A DNA stretch of 64,000 nt from NCBI GenBank assembly GCA_025361185.1, contig JANYAR010000135.1:1-64000 (forward strand), in the 5' to 3' direction. This DNA comes from Alphaproteobacteria bacterium (lineage in GTDB: Bacteria > Pseudomonadota > Alphaproteobacteria > Micropepsales > Micropepsaceae). The position numbers and the translations under genes were made by a program. Below the pieces are notes generated by a model. The model saw nothing but the letters and a program-made list of their open reading frames with translations, made no database searches and was not told the origin of the DNA. This document shows, in pieces, positions 19,873 through 29,783 of the stretch (positions are counted from its first letter, which is position 1; each line of letters starts with the position of its first letter).

Positions 19873-20715
19873 TTATTTCACCAGCCCGAAGCGGCTTTTG
19901 TAGCGGGCGTCGAGCCCCGACATCGGGAAATAGATGAACACGTCGGTGGTGCCGAACTGGCGATCCACGACCGCGCCGTCGCCGATGCAGCAACCGGCGC
20001 GCACATAGCCCTTGAGCAGCGGCGGCAGGCTGCGCAGGCCATCGCGCACGTCAATCTGGTCCGCAGGCATGCGGTTCATGTCCACGAACAGCTCGGGGCG
20101 CGCCCTGACGGCGAGATGGCTGGGCATGGAATGGAAATGATGCAGATAGGACAGCGGCAGCGCCATCTCGCTCACATCGGTGCCCGGCAGCGAGGCGCAA
20201 CCGAACATCATGTCGATATCGAAGCGCGCGACATAGGCCAGCAGGCCTTTCCACAACAGCTGCATGGTGCCGGGACGCGCGCGATAACTTTTCAGCACGC
20301 AGCTGCGGCCCAGCTCCAGATATTTGGTGTCCGCCGCCAGCCCGTTCAGCATCGCGCTCAAATCATATTCGCCGGCGGTGTAGAAGCCGCCGGCCCTCAT
20401 CGCGTCATGTTCGCGCGTCAGCCGATAGGTGCCCACCACCAACGGCTGACCGTCTTGGTCATGGGCGTCGCGGTCCACCACCAAAAGGTGGTCGCAGACA
20501 TCGTCATATTTGTCGAAGTCGCGGCGCAACTCGCGCATCTTGGGCGAGGCAATCGCGCTCATCTCTTCATAGAAGACGGCGTAGCGCAGGCGCTGCGCCT
20601 GTTCGATTTCGTGCTCGGTCTCGGCAAGGCGCACTTCCAGCGCCCCGGAGACGGCCAATACAGGCCATTGTTCCAGGCGTCCCTCGAAAGGTCCGGCTTC
20701 GTAGATATTGACCAC
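19873..20715 (-). CDS. olsB: OlsB-like L-ornithine N(alpha)-acyltransferase (GNAT, hemolysin-like)
   Basis: LRYAVFYEEMSA...LELGRSCVLKSYRARPGTMQLLWKGLLAYV...MFGCASLPGTD; PLLKGYVRAGCCIGDGAVVDRQFGTTDVFIYFPM. Confidence 0.85.
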   Translation of the reverse strand: MVNIYEAGPFEGRLEQWPVLAVSGALEVRLAETEHEIEQAQRLRYAVFYEEMSAIASPKMRELRRDFDKYDDVCDHLLVVDRDAHDQDGQPLVVGTYRLTREHDAMRAGGFYTAGEYDLSAMLNGLAADTKYLELGRSCVLKSYRARPGTMQLLWKGLLAYVARFDIDMMFGCASLPGTDVSEMALPLSYLHHFHSMPSHLAVRARPELFVDMNRMPADQIDVRDGLRSLPPLLKGYVRAGCCIGDGAVVDRQFGTTDVFIYFPMSGLDARYKSRFGLVK

Positions 20716-20858
20716 GATCGCTTCCTGTTTGGTGCGGCTAAGTCCCCACGACTCACCGCGCCCGGCTCCTGTGCTTGGGTAACCCCCAATTGCGACAGTT
20801 TGACAATTTTACCCCAGAGCGGGGGATACTTCCAAGGCCTTGGTGAATTTTTGTTCCA

Positions 20859-22187
20859 TTACACCGGGTTAACTGTCTGCGGGGCCGGCCTGCGGGCCAG
20901 CCAGGCGAACAAAAACAGTGCAGGCAGGCCCAACACGCCACAACCGATGAAAAATGCGGCATAGGCATTCATCAGGCCGATCTTGGCCGCCAGCGCCTCC
21001 ACCGTGGCGCCGGAAAAACCTTTGAGGAATTTTCCCGCCAGCGCATAGACCGAGGACAGAAGCGCATATTGCGTGGCGGTATAGCCAAGGCTGGTCAGGC
21101 TGGACATGTAGGCGACCAGGGTGATGCCGCCGACCGCGATGCCGAACTGATCGCCCATCATGATGGCGGCGAAGGTGGTCGGGTCATGCGCGAAGGGCAC
21201 AATGGCATACAGCATCGTGCCGAAGTTCAGACAGGCCCCCCCGATCAACAGCGCCGGCGTCAATCCCAGCCGCAAGGGCAGATAGCCGCCCACTGCCACG
21301 CCTAGGAAAATGCCGACAAGCCCGAAGCTGCCGCGCATCGCGCCCACCATGTCCTTGGTCAGGCCCACATCGACATACATCGGATTGTACATCGGGCCAC
21401 TGACGAAATAGCCCAGCTGAAAAAGGCTGATCGCCACAAGGATTGGCAGTGCCCGCACGCCGTGAGCGTGAAAGAATTGGATAAATGGTCCGGCGATGGC
21501 GTCGAACAGTCCGCGCCTGGATCGCAGCGACCGGCTCCCCTCCTGCGCAACCATCTGCGCGTCCGTGCGCGCAGGTTCGTGGGCCATCAGCGTTGCGGTC
21601 AACGCCAGCGCCATGACGCAAGCATACAGAATGTAGGATTCGTTCCAACCTATGCGCTGGGCGATGGGCAGGATAACGGCCTCGCTGACGAGCAACGCGG
21701 CACGATAGCCAAATGTATAGCCCGAGGTCAGAAGCCCTAGCTCGTCGGGACTTCTCGCGCTTTCGATGCGCCAGGCATCAATCGCAATATCCTGGGTGGA
21801 AGAGGCGAAGGCGACCACAAGAGCGCAGAGCCCCAGCTGCATCAAACCGTGCTTCGTACCGGTCAGCGCCATGGCGACAAGCCCCAGCGCGATCACGATC
21901 TGCATCAATGCAATCCAGCCGCGCCGCAGTCCCAACCATCCCAGCCCTGGCGCATTCAGCCTGTCTAGAAACGGCGCCCAGAGGAATTTCAACGTATAGG
22001 CAAAGCCAACCCAGGAGAGGAAGCCGATGGCGGTAAGCGCGATGCCTTCATCGCGCAACCAATAGCCAAAGGTGTTGGCGACCAAAAGGAAGGGCAGCCC
22101 CGATGAAAAGCCTAGCCCCAGCATCACCAGAACCCGCGAATTCAGATAATCACGGAAGGTATAGCGCTTGCGCGCCGAAGCAGTCAT
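20859..22187 (-). CDS. AmpG-family muropeptide MFS transporter
   Basis: MLGLGFSSGLPFLLVANTFGYWLRDEGIALTAIGFLSWVGFAYTLKFLWAPFLDRL; SSTQDIAIDAWRIE. Confidence 0.88.
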   Translation of the reverse strand: MTASARKRYTFRDYLNSRVLVMLGLGFSSGLPFLLVANTFGYWLRDEGIALTAIGFLSWVGFAYTLKFLWAPFLDRLNAPGLGWLGLRRGWIALMQIVIALGLVAMALTGTKHGLMQLGLCALVVAFASSTQDIAIDAWRIESARSPDELGLLTSGYTFGYRAALLVSEAVILPIAQRIGWNESYILYACVMALALTATLMAHEPARTDAQMVAQEGSRSLRSRRGLFDAIAGPFIQFFHAHGVRALPILVAISLFQLGYFVSGPMYNPMYVDVGLTKDMVGAMRGSFGLVGIFLGVAVGGYLPLRLGLTPALLIGGACLNFGTMLYAIVPFAHDPTTFAAIMMGDQFGIAVGGITLVAYMSSLTSLGYTATQYALLSSVYALAGKFLKGFSGATVEALAAKIGLMNAYAAFFIGCGVLGLPALFLFAWLARRPAPQTVNPV

Positions 22188-24421
22188 GCCGCGACGATAT
22201 GCGAAGGCTCCGCGCTAGGGAACAACATCAGCAGCATTTCTTCCAGCTCGCCGGGGTCCACCGGCTTGGCCAGGAACCCGTCCATGCCCGCGTCCCGGCA
22301 GGCATGCCGGCCCGCTTCCAAAACATCGGCGGTCAGCGCGACGATGGGCGTGCGCGGCAGGCCGCCACGCGCTTCGCCCGCGCGAATGGCGCGCGCCGCC
22401 TCGATGCCGTCCATGCCGGGCATGTGTATGTCGGTGAGCAACAGGTCATAACGGCCATCCAGCATCGCTTGCACCGCGTCATTGCCGGTGGTGACTTCGG
22501 TAACTTTATGGCCACGCCGGCGCAGCAATTCGCGGATCAGCATCATGTTGATGGGATTGTCCTCGGCCAAAAGGATGTGCAGGCTGGCCGTACCGCGCGG
22601 GTCATGTCCGCTGGCGCCATGGGGCGGGTCCATGGCGGCAACTTCGGGCGCCGCCGGCGCAAGGCCGTCGCGGCACTGGATCAGCTGTGTCGCCAGCGAG
22701 GATTGGCGGACCGGCTTGACCAGATAACTGGCAAAGCCCATGGCGCGCATCTGAGGCAGGCTGCCGCGCGCATTGGGTGTCAGCATCACCAGGGTTGGAA
22801 CGCCCGGTTCGGGGCGGATCGTCAGGTCGGGGATATTGCCAGTGCCGGCGTCGGCCAGAATCGCATCGGCGTCGTCGCGGCGGTCCACCGCAATACCGCC
22901 GCAGGCCGTAATCTGCATATGCAGGCCTTCGCGAAGTGCGGCGTTCCCGGTCACAACGGCGACACGCATGCCTTGGAGAGGGGGATATTCCGGGGCTGCG
23001 GCAAATGCGTCCAAGGGCAGGGTGAACCAGAAGCAGGAACCCTGGTCGTCACCGGCGCCCGGTTGCCTGGCGTCCACGCCGATTTCGCCTCCCATCGCGT
23101 TCACCAGCCGCTTGGTGATAGCCAGTCCCAGGCCGGTGCCTCCGAACTTGCGTGCATGGCTGGAATCGGCCTGAACGAATTCCTGAAAAATCTCCTGGCG
23201 CTTGTCAGGAGCCACACCCACGCCGGTATCGCGCACTTCGACACGCAGCATGCCGTCCTCCGCCCAAGCCTCGACACAGACGCCGCCTCTTTCGGTGAAT
23301 TTGACGGCATTGCCCATCAGATTGGTGATGATCTGGCGCAAGCGCGGTTCATCGGCGCGGATGGTCTGCGGCACCTGAGGCGATATGACGGTCGCAACCT
23401 CCACGCCCTTGGCATAAGCGCGCTCGCACAAAAGCTCGGTCACGCCGCACAGCATGGCGCGCAGATCGACCTCATCTTCATCCAGGTGCAGCATTCCGGC
23501 TTCGATCTTGGAAAAATCCAGAATGTCGCCGATCAGGCTGAGCAGCGCCTCGCCGGATTGGGCGATGGCCTGCGCATAGCTGCGCTGTTCGGGGCGAAGA
23601 TCGGTTTCCAGCAGAAGGCGCCCCATACCCAAGACGCCATTCATCGGCGTGCGGATCTCATGACTCATGGTGGCCAGGAAGCCGGACTTGGCGCGGCTGG
23701 CGGCTTCGGCTCGGTCGCGCGCCTCGGTCAGCGCCCCTTCCAAGGTTTTGTGGTCGGTGATGTCGCGCCCCACGCTTTGCACTTCCACCAGCCGGCCAAG
23801 GGAATCGCGAACCGCGAAATCCTCCCAGGCGATCCAACGATAGCCATGCGCGGTTTTCACATGCTGGTCATAACGGGTGCGGTTTTGGCCCGACCCCTGG
23901 AAACTGTCGAATGTCGGCGCGCGGCTCTGCGGGTGCGGCTCGGGCGCGAATGGGTGGCCGATGGCTTTCGCCGCCTCGAGCCCGAACAACTTGAAGAATG
24001 CATCATTGCCATAGGTCAGCGCGCTGGCGCCGTCACGGCGGAAGATGGCGTCACCCTGTGCGCCTACCAATCCCTTGTAACGCGCTTCGCTCTGGTTCAG
24101 CCGCGCATTGATGGCGGCGGCATTCTTGAGCGAAGCCTCCAGGCGCGCGGCGACAGTCTTGAGTTCGGTGGCCTTGCGCGACAGAGCTTCTCCGCGGCCC
24201 CGCGCGCTGTGAAGCGCCTCCAGCAAAAAGGCCAGCGCCACAGCCAGCAGGGCGCCAAAGCTGGCCGGCGAGATCAGAGTCAGCCGGCCCAGCAGCACGA
24301 TATTGACAAGCGCAGCCAACAGCGTTGCGCCGGCCACGCCGCCCAGGACGATGCGAAGGATCCGCAGCACCGAAAAATACAAGCCTTTTGCTGGGTTTAT
24401 CCGGGCCGCAGTGTGCCGCAT
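22184..24421 (-). CDS. Membrane hybrid histidine kinase (PAS-HisKA-HATPase_c-REC)
   Basis: Two N-terminal TM segments; FLATMSHEIRTPMNGVLGMGRLLLETDL; GTGLGLAITKRLV; LLLTDIHMPGMDGIEAARAIR. Confidence 0.93.
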   Translation of the reverse strand: MRHTAARINPAKGLYFSVLRILRIVLGGVAGATLLAALVNIVLLGRLTLISPASFGALLAVALAFLLEALHSARGRGEALSRKATELKTVAARLEASLKNAAAINARLNQSEARYKGLVGAQGDAIFRRDGASALTYGNDAFFKLFGLEAAKAIGHPFAPEPHPQSRAPTFDSFQGSGQNRTRYDQHVKTAHGYRWIAWEDFAVRDSLGRLVEVQSVGRDITDHKTLEGALTEARDRAEAASRAKSGFLATMSHEIRTPMNGVLGMGRLLLETDLRPEQRSYAQAIAQSGEALLSLIGDILDFSKIEAGMLHLDEDEVDLRAMLCGVTELLCERAYAKGVEVATVISPQVPQTIRADEPRLRQIITNLMGNAVKFTERGGVCVEAWAEDGMLRVEVRDTGVGVAPDKRQEIFQEFVQADSSHARKFGGTGLGLAITKRLVNAMGGEIGVDARQPGAGDDQGSCFWFTLPLDAFAAAPEYPPLQGMRVAVVTGNAALREGLHMQITACGGIAVDRRDDADAILADAGTGNIPDLTIRPEPGVPTLVMLTPNARGSLPQMRAMGFASYLVKPVRQSSLATQLIQCRDGLAPAAPEVAAMDPPHGASGHDPRGTASLHILLAEDNPINMMLIRELLRRRGHKVTEVTTGNDAVQAMLDGRYDLLLTDIHMPGMDGIEAARAIRAGEARGGLPRTPIVALTADVLEAGRHACRDAGMDGFLAKPVDPGELEEMLLMLFPSAEPSHIVAA

Positions 24422-24539
24422 CGGACCTTCAGAAACGCTTAAAGTCCGGGCGCCCGATTAACCCCGGCGCCGGGCCCTCGTCTCTGCCGGCCATCAAGAA
24501 ACATGTTTCAGATCAATGGGTTATGCCGAACTCCGGCCA

Positions 24540-24568
24540 CTGTCACAAAAGCTTTGCAAGACTGTGAT
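24540..24568 (+). promoter_or_regulatory. Pho-box-like PhoB binding site upstream of pstC
   Basis: CTGTCAC-AAAA-GCTTTGC-AAGA-CTGTGAT: three heptamers at 11-bp spacing. Confidence 0.65.
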
Positions 24569-24624
24569 GATCGTGGCGTTGGCGGGGTGTGAATTGCCCC
24601 GAACCACGACTGCCCGGGTGCCTT

Positions 24625-25608
24625 TTGACCGATATCAGCTTGAGCGAACCTGCCGCCTTTACCGCCCGAGTCGAAACAGCCCGCCGTGCCGGCGCCGGTG
24701 ACACGCGCTTTCGCATCATGGCGCTGGCGGCGGCGCTTCTGGTTCTGGCGATCTTCGCGGGCGTTATCGTCTCTCTTCTGGTCGGCTCGATGCCCGCCTT
24801 CAAGGCCTTTGGCTTCGGCTTCATCACCGATGAAGCCTGGCGCCCGACCCGCGAACGCTTTGGCGCTTTGGCCTCGATCTACGGCACGGTGGTGACCAGT
24901 TTGATCGCCATGATCATCGCGGTGCCGGTGGGCATCGGCGTTGCCATCTTCCTCACCGATCTTTGCCCCCGCCCTCTGCGCCGCCCCATCGGCACGGCCA
25001 TCGAACTTCTGGCAGGCATTCCCTCCATCATCTACGGCATCTGGGGCTTCTTTGTGTTTGCACCTTGGTTCCAGGGCCATGTGCAGCAGCCGGTGATCGA
25101 TGCGTTTGCCAATATTCCTGTTCTGAATGTCCTGTTCGGCGGCAATGCGTTCGGCATTGGCATCTTCACCGCCGGCTTGATCCTCTCCATCATGATCCTG
25201 CCGTTCATCTCGGCGGTGACCCGCGACGTGCTGGAAACGGTGCCCAGCGTCCTGAAGGAAGCATCCTACGGGTTGGGCGCCACCAGCTGGGAAGTGATGT
25301 GGAAAGTCTGTCTGCCTTACTGCCAGACCGGCGTGGTGGGCGGCTGCATGCTGGCGCTGGGCCGTGCCCTGGGCGAGACCATGGCCGTCACCTTCGTGAT
25401 CGGCAATGCGCACAAGATTGACCCTTCGTTGCTGGCTCCCGGTACCTCGATCTCCGCGAGCATCGCCAATGAATTCACCGAAGCGACCGGGGATCTTTAC
25501 CGCTCCTCGCTGATCGAACTGGGCCTGCTGCTCTTTGTCATCACTTTCATAGTCCTGGCGGCTGCGCAGCTGATGCTGCAGCGGATGGAACGGGGAAAGG
25601 GGAAGTAG
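24625..25608 (+). CDS. pstC: Phosphate ABC transporter permease PstC (TTG start inferred)
   Basis: GVGVAIFLTDL-type region; IEPAAGIPS-like IELLAGIPSIIYGIWG; LPYCQTGVVGGCMLALGRALGETMAVTFVIGN. Confidence 0.92.
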   Translation: MTDISLSEPAAFTARVETARRAGAGDTRFRIMALAAALLVLAIFAGVIVSLLVGSMPAFKAFGFGFITDEAWRPTRERFGALASIYGTVVTSLIAMIIAVPVGIGVAIFLTDLCPRPLRRPIGTAIELLAGIPSIIYGIWGFFVFAPWFQGHVQQPVIDAFANIPVLNVLFGGNAFGIGIFTAGLILSIMILPFISAVTRDVLETVPSVLKEASYGLGATSWEVMWKVCLPYCQTGVVGGCMLALGRALGETMAVTFVIGNAHKIDPSLLAPGTSISASIANEFTEATGDLYRSSLIELGLLLFVITFIVLAAAQLMLQRMERGKGK

Positions 25609-26481
25609 ATGGCCGTAGCCACATCAAGAAGTGGGCGCACACTCTATTTCCGCCGCCGTCTCGCCAATATGATCTTTATCGGCTTGTCCATGGGCGCAGC
25701 TTTGTTCGGCCTGGTCTGGCTGACGTTCATTCTGGGCGAACTGCTGAAGGAGGGTATTTCGGCCCTCTCGCCCACGCTGTTCACGGAAATGACGCCGCCG
25801 CCGGGCAGCAAGGGCGGGCTTGCCAACGCCATTGGCGGTAGCATCCTCATGAGCACGATTGCAGTTGCCGCCGGCACGCCCATCGGGGTGTTTGCGGGCA
25901 CCTATCTGGCGGAATATGACCGTCACGGCAAAATCGCCTTCGTGGTGCGCTTCGTCAACGACATCCTTCTGTCGGCGCCATCCATCATCATCGGCTTGTT
26001 CATCTATGAAATCCTGGTTGTGCCTATGGGGCAGTTTTCCGGCTGGGCGGGCGCCGCTGCCTTGACGGTGATCGTGATTCCGGTGGTGGTGCGCACCACC
26101 GAAAATATGCTGCTTCTGGTGCCCAATGGACTGCGCGAAGCCGCTGCCGCGCTGGGCGCGCCGCAAAATTATGTCATCAAGGCGGTGACCTGGAAGGCGG
26201 CGCGCGCCGGCATCATCACCGGTATCCTGCTGGCTGTGGCCCGTATTTCCGGCGAAACCGCGCCGCTGTTGTTCACTGCACTCGGCAATAGCGGTTGGAG
26301 TTGGAGCGCGAAGGCCATGAACGAACCCATGGCCAGCCTGCCCGGCGTAATTTTCTCTTTTGCCAACTCAGCCTATGACGATCAGCGCGCCCTGGCCTGG
26401 GCCGGCGCGCTCTTGATCACCGCCACGGTGCTGGCGCTTTCCATCATTGCCCGCCTTCTTGAAAACCAGAAACGGACCTGA
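25609..26481 (+). CDS. pstA: Phosphate ABC transporter permease PstA
   Basis: [55 protein letters not shown]. Confidence 0.94.
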   Translation: MAVATSRSGRTLYFRRRLANMIFIGLSMGAALFGLVWLTFILGELLKEGISALSPTLFTEMTPPPGSKGGLANAIGGSILMSTIAVAAGTPIGVFAGTYLAEYDRHGKIAFVVRFVNDILLSAPSIIIGLFIYEILVVPMGQFSGWAGAAALTVIVIPVVVRTTENMLLLVPNGLREAAAALGAPQNYVIKAVTWKAARAGIITGILLAVARISGETAPLLFTALGNSGWSWSAKAMNEPMASLPGVIFSFANSAYDDQRALAWAGALLITATVLALSIIARLLENQKRT

Positions 26482-26484
26482 TCC

Positions 26485-27285
26485 ATGAATACCGCGATCC
26501 ACATGGCACCGGAGCATCACGCCGCGTTCGCGGAAAAATCCAAGGTCAATATCAAGGATCTGAATTTCTATTACGGCACGTCCAAGGCGCTCAAAAACAT
26601 CACGCTGCCGTTGATGGACCGCAAGGTGACTGCCTTTATCGGCCCGTCCGGCTGCGGCAAGTCCACCTTGCTGCGCGCCATCAACCGCATTTTCGAGCTC
26701 TATCCCAATCAGCGCGCCGAAGGTGAAATCCTGATGGACGGCGAGAACCTGCTGAAGACCAAGGACCTCAATCTGCTGCGCGCCCGCATTGGGATGGTCT
26801 TCCAGAAACCGACACCGTTCCCGATGTCCATCTATGACAATGTCGCGTTCGGCATCAAACTGTATGAGCGCATCCCGCGTTCGGAGATGGATGGCCGCGT
26901 CGAGCATGCGCTGACCCGCGCGGCGATCTGGGGCGAGGTGAAAGACAAGCTGGGCGCGTCCGGCCTGTCGCTCTCGGGCGGCCAGCAGCAGCGCCTGTGT
27001 ATCGCCCGCAGTGTGGCGACGCGGCCCGAGGTGATCTTGATGGACGAGCCCTGCTCGGCGCTGGACCCGATTTCCACCGCCAAGATCGAGGAGCTGATCG
27101 AAGAGCTGGCGGCCGAATACACTATCGTGATCGTCACCCACAATATGCAGCAGGCCAGCCGCGCCAGCGATTATACCGCCTTCATGTATCTGGGTGAGCT
27201 TGTCGAATATGGCGCGACGGAAAAGATTTTCACCGCGCCGGATAACAAGCGCACCGAGCAATATATTACGGGTCGGTTTGGTTAG
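26485..27285 (+). CDS. pstB: Phosphate ABC transporter ATP-binding protein PstB
   Basis: [59 protein letters not shown]. Confidence 0.97.
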   Translation: MNTAIHMAPEHHAAFAEKSKVNIKDLNFYYGTSKALKNITLPLMDRKVTAFIGPSGCGKSTLLRAINRIFELYPNQRAEGEILMDGENLLKTKDLNLLRARIGMVFQKPTPFPMSIYDNVAFGIKLYERIPRSEMDGRVEHALTRAAIWGEVKDKLGASGLSLSGGQQQRLCIARSVATRPEVILMDEPCSALDPISTAKIEELIEELAAEYTIVIVTHNMQQASRASDYTAFMYLGELVEYGATEKIFTAPDNKRTEQYITGRFG

Positions 27286-27314
27286 GCGCTATGAGGTAAG
27301 TGGCGGTGGCAACA

Positions 27315-27401
27315 CCCGGCCGCTCGCCTAAGCTCGCGGCGTTCGTCGCTTGCAATGGTCCACTGGACCATTGCATTCGCTCCGCGAACCGCTCCTCACC
27401 C
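27315..27401 (-). repeat. Intergenic repeat family A, copy A2
   Basis: Reverse strand GGGTGAGGAGCGGTTCGCGGAGCGAATGCAATGGTCCAGTGGACCATTGCAAGCGACGAACGCCGCGAGCTTAGGCGAGCGGCCGG; near-identical to 40895-40983. Confidence 0.9.
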
Positions 27402-28943
27402 AATATAATCCGCCGCGACCGTCTCATCGCGGCGCGGCGCCGTGGATGTCGCATTGAGGATCAGGCTGAGGGTGAAGCCCACCGCGATATTCAGCACCAG
27501 CGCGCTCAAGGCGGCATAGCAGGGGATGGTCAGCCCAAAAATATGCAGCGGGTAAATCGAGCTTTTAAGGCCCAGCTGCACCACCATCACTGTACCGGCA
27601 CCGATGCCCGCAGCCCACCCCGCCAGCAGGGCCCAGGGATTGAAGAAGCGGGTGTAAAGCGCGATCAGCACCGCAGGCAGTGTCTGGCAGATCCAGATGC
27701 CGCCCAGAAGCTGCAACTGGATGGCGTAGGAGGTCTGGAACAACAACACGAAAAACAACGCCCCCAGCTTCAGCGCCAGCGACGCCAATTTGGCGGCGCG
27801 CGCTTCTTGCGCGGGGGTGCAACCGGGCGCGATGAACTCCTTGTAGATATTGCGGGTGAACAGGTTGCCGCTGGCGATCGCCATGATCGAGGCCGGCACC
27901 AGCGCGCCAATGGCGATGGCGGCAAAGGCGACGCCCGCGAACCACGGCGGGAACATGTGCAGGAACAGCGCGGGGATCGCGAAGTTGTTGCCGAAGCTGG
28001 CAAACCCGGACGCATATTCGGGCATGCCTTTGACCCCGGCGGCAACCGCCGTGTAGCCAAGCAGCGCCAGCAGCGCCAGCGCCAGCGAATAGATGGGCAG
28101 CAGGATCGCGTTGCGCCGTATCGCCATGCTGCTGGCCGAGGACAGCAATCCCGTCAGCGAATGGGGATAGAGAAACAGCGCCAGCAGCGAGCCCACAGCC
28201 AGGCTGGCATAGGCAAAGCCCTGGCCCAGATTGTCGCCGGTCCCCGGCGTCAGAAGCAACATTTTGGGATCGATGCTGGAAAACACCTTTTCATAACCCC
28301 CCAGTTGCGACGGGATCACGACGATCGCCGTCAGCACCGTGACATAGATCAGGACATCCTTGACCACGGCGGTCAGTGCGGTCCCGCGCAATCCGCTGAC
28401 ATAGGTGTAGGCCGCCAACACCAGGAAGGCGACGATCAGCGGCAGGTTTGGAATGCCGCCCAGGGTGGTGGGAATGCCCAGCGCCGCGATCACCACCTGC
28501 ATTCCTGCGAGCTGCAACGCGACATAGGGAATGGTGGCGACGATGCCGGTAAGCGCCACGGCGAGCGCCAGCGGCCTGTTGCCGAAACGGCCGCGCACGA
28601 AGTCGGCGGCGGTGACATAGCCGTGCTTGCGGGCCACGGCCCACAGGCGCGGGAAACAGAGAAACAGTACTGGATACATCAGGATGGTGTAGGGTACCGC
28701 GAAGAACCCCGTGGCGCCCGCGCCGAACATCAGCGCCGGAACGGCGATAAAGGTGTAGGCGGTATAGAGATCGCCGCCCAGCAGGAACCAGGTGATCAAG
28801 GTGCCGAAGCTGCGCCCGCCCAGGCCCCATTCATGCAGGCTGTGCAGATCGGCCTTGCGCCAGCGGGTCGCGACAAAACCCAGGCACGCCACCAGCGCGA
28901 ACAGGCAAAGAAAGACGGCGAGCGAAACCGGATTGGCGCTCAT
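27396..28943 (-). CDS. Sodium:solute symporter family protein
   Basis: Multi-TM SSS protein; VTAADFVRGRFGNRPLALAVALTGIVATIPYVALQLAGM. Confidence 0.9.
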   Translation of the reverse strand: MSANPVSLAVFLCLFALVACLGFVATRWRKADLHSLHEWGLGGRSFGTLITWFLLGGDLYTAYTFIAVPALMFGAGATGFFAVPYTILMYPVLFLCFPRLWAVARKHGYVTAADFVRGRFGNRPLALAVALTGIVATIPYVALQLAGMQVVIAALGIPTTLGGIPNLPLIVAFLVLAAYTYVSGLRGTALTAVVKDVLIYVTVLTAIVVIPSQLGGYEKVFSSIDPKMLLLTPGTGDNLGQGFAYASLAVGSLLALFLYPHSLTGLLSSASSMAIRRNAILLPIYSLALALLALLGYTAVAAGVKGMPEYASGFASFGNNFAIPALFLHMFPPWFAGVAFAAIAIGALVPASIMAIASGNLFTRNIYKEFIAPGCTPAQEARAAKLASLALKLGALFFVLLFQTSYAIQLQLLGGIWICQTLPAVLIALYTRFFNPWALLAGWAAGIGAGTVMVVQLGLKSSIYPLHIFGLTIPCYAALSALVLNIAVGFTLSLILNATSTAPRRDETVAADYIG

Positions 28944-29179
28944 TTGCGGCGTTCTTCATGGAGATAGACCGGTACGATGCACAAGGCGCCCAGCACCGTC
29001 CAAAGCATCTGGTACCAGTAAAAAAAAGGAATGCCGAGCAGCGCAGGCTCTATGCGGTTGTATAGCGGCACCCACAACAGGCACGCGAAGGGCACAGCCA
29101 GGAAAAGATAGACCGGATGGAATTTTTTCAAAACAACGCCCCCTTGTTGCAATCGCCCTGGTGGACGCTCCCACAGCAT
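28940..29179 (-). CDS. DUF3311 small membrane protein, partner of SSS symporter
   Basis: FLAVPFACLLWVPLYNRIEPALLGIPFFYWYQMLW; ATGA overlap with symporter. Confidence 0.85.
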   Translation of the reverse strand: MLWERPPGRLQQGGVVLKKFHPVYLFLAVPFACLLWVPLYNRIEPALLGIPFFYWYQMLWTVLGALCIVPVYLHEERRK

Positions 29180-29224
29180 GACGCCGCACGGCCATGGCCG
29201 TGCGGCGTTGCTGGACCGATCTGA

Positions 29225-29770
29225 CTACTTCTTGGTGTCCGGCACGAAGTCCTGGCCCTCGGCGTCTTTTGTCGAATCCTTGGGCACATAGCGGGCAGAC
29301 GTCATCGGTCCTTCGCCCACCAGCAGCAATACGCAGGGGCCGGTCTCGGCCTTGGCGCCGTCCCAGTGGATCGTGTTCTTGATGTCGGTGACATAGGTGC
29401 CGGCCGGAATCGGATACATCTTGGCCGGGTCATAGTGGGTGCTGGAACTCACCCACCAGGTGCCGGATACGACATAGATGTAGCGGTCGGTGGAATGAAA
29501 GTGTGGCCGGGAATTGTGCCCGGGCTGCCACTGGATCAGCACGCCGTAGATGCCCGGCTTGCTGGGATCGCCGAACAGCGCCGCGCTGCGCTCACCGCTT
29601 TCGCCTTTCCAAGGAATATCCTTGCCGAAGATCATCGGGATGTGGCCCGGATCGGGCAACATCTGGCTGGTCTTGGGCGGACCCTGGTTCAGCAGCTCCG
29701 CCTGGGTTTCGGCAAACGCCGGCGCAGCCAACAAGGTGCAGGCCGCCGCGAAAGCAAGTGTCAGGCGCAT
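29225..29770 (-). CDS. Secreted cupin-domain protein
   Basis: Signal peptide MRLTLAFAAACTLLAAPAFA; RPHFHSTDRYIYVVSGTWWVSSS cupin motif. Confidence 0.8.
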   Translation of the reverse strand: MRLTLAFAAACTLLAAPAFAETQAELLNQGPPKTSQMLPDPGHIPMIFGKDIPWKGESGERSAALFGDPSKPGIYGVLIQWQPGHNSRPHFHSTDRYIYVVSGTWWVSSSTHYDPAKMYPIPAGTYVTDIKNTIHWDGAKAETGPCVLLLVGEGPMTSARYVPKDSTKDAEGQDFVPDTKK

Positions 29771-29783
29771 GGCCAATCCCCTC

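Noticed and set aside
22103-24442. 779-aa plus-strand ORF opposite the hybrid histidine kinase
   Set aside because: Shadow ORF of a GC-rich gene: no family motifs, Arg/Gly/His/Gln-rich; the minus frame carries clear HisKA/HATPase/REC motifs
27300-28967. 555-aa plus-strand ORF opposite the sodium:solute symporter
   Set aside because: Shadow ORF; the minus-strand product is a clear multi-TM transporter
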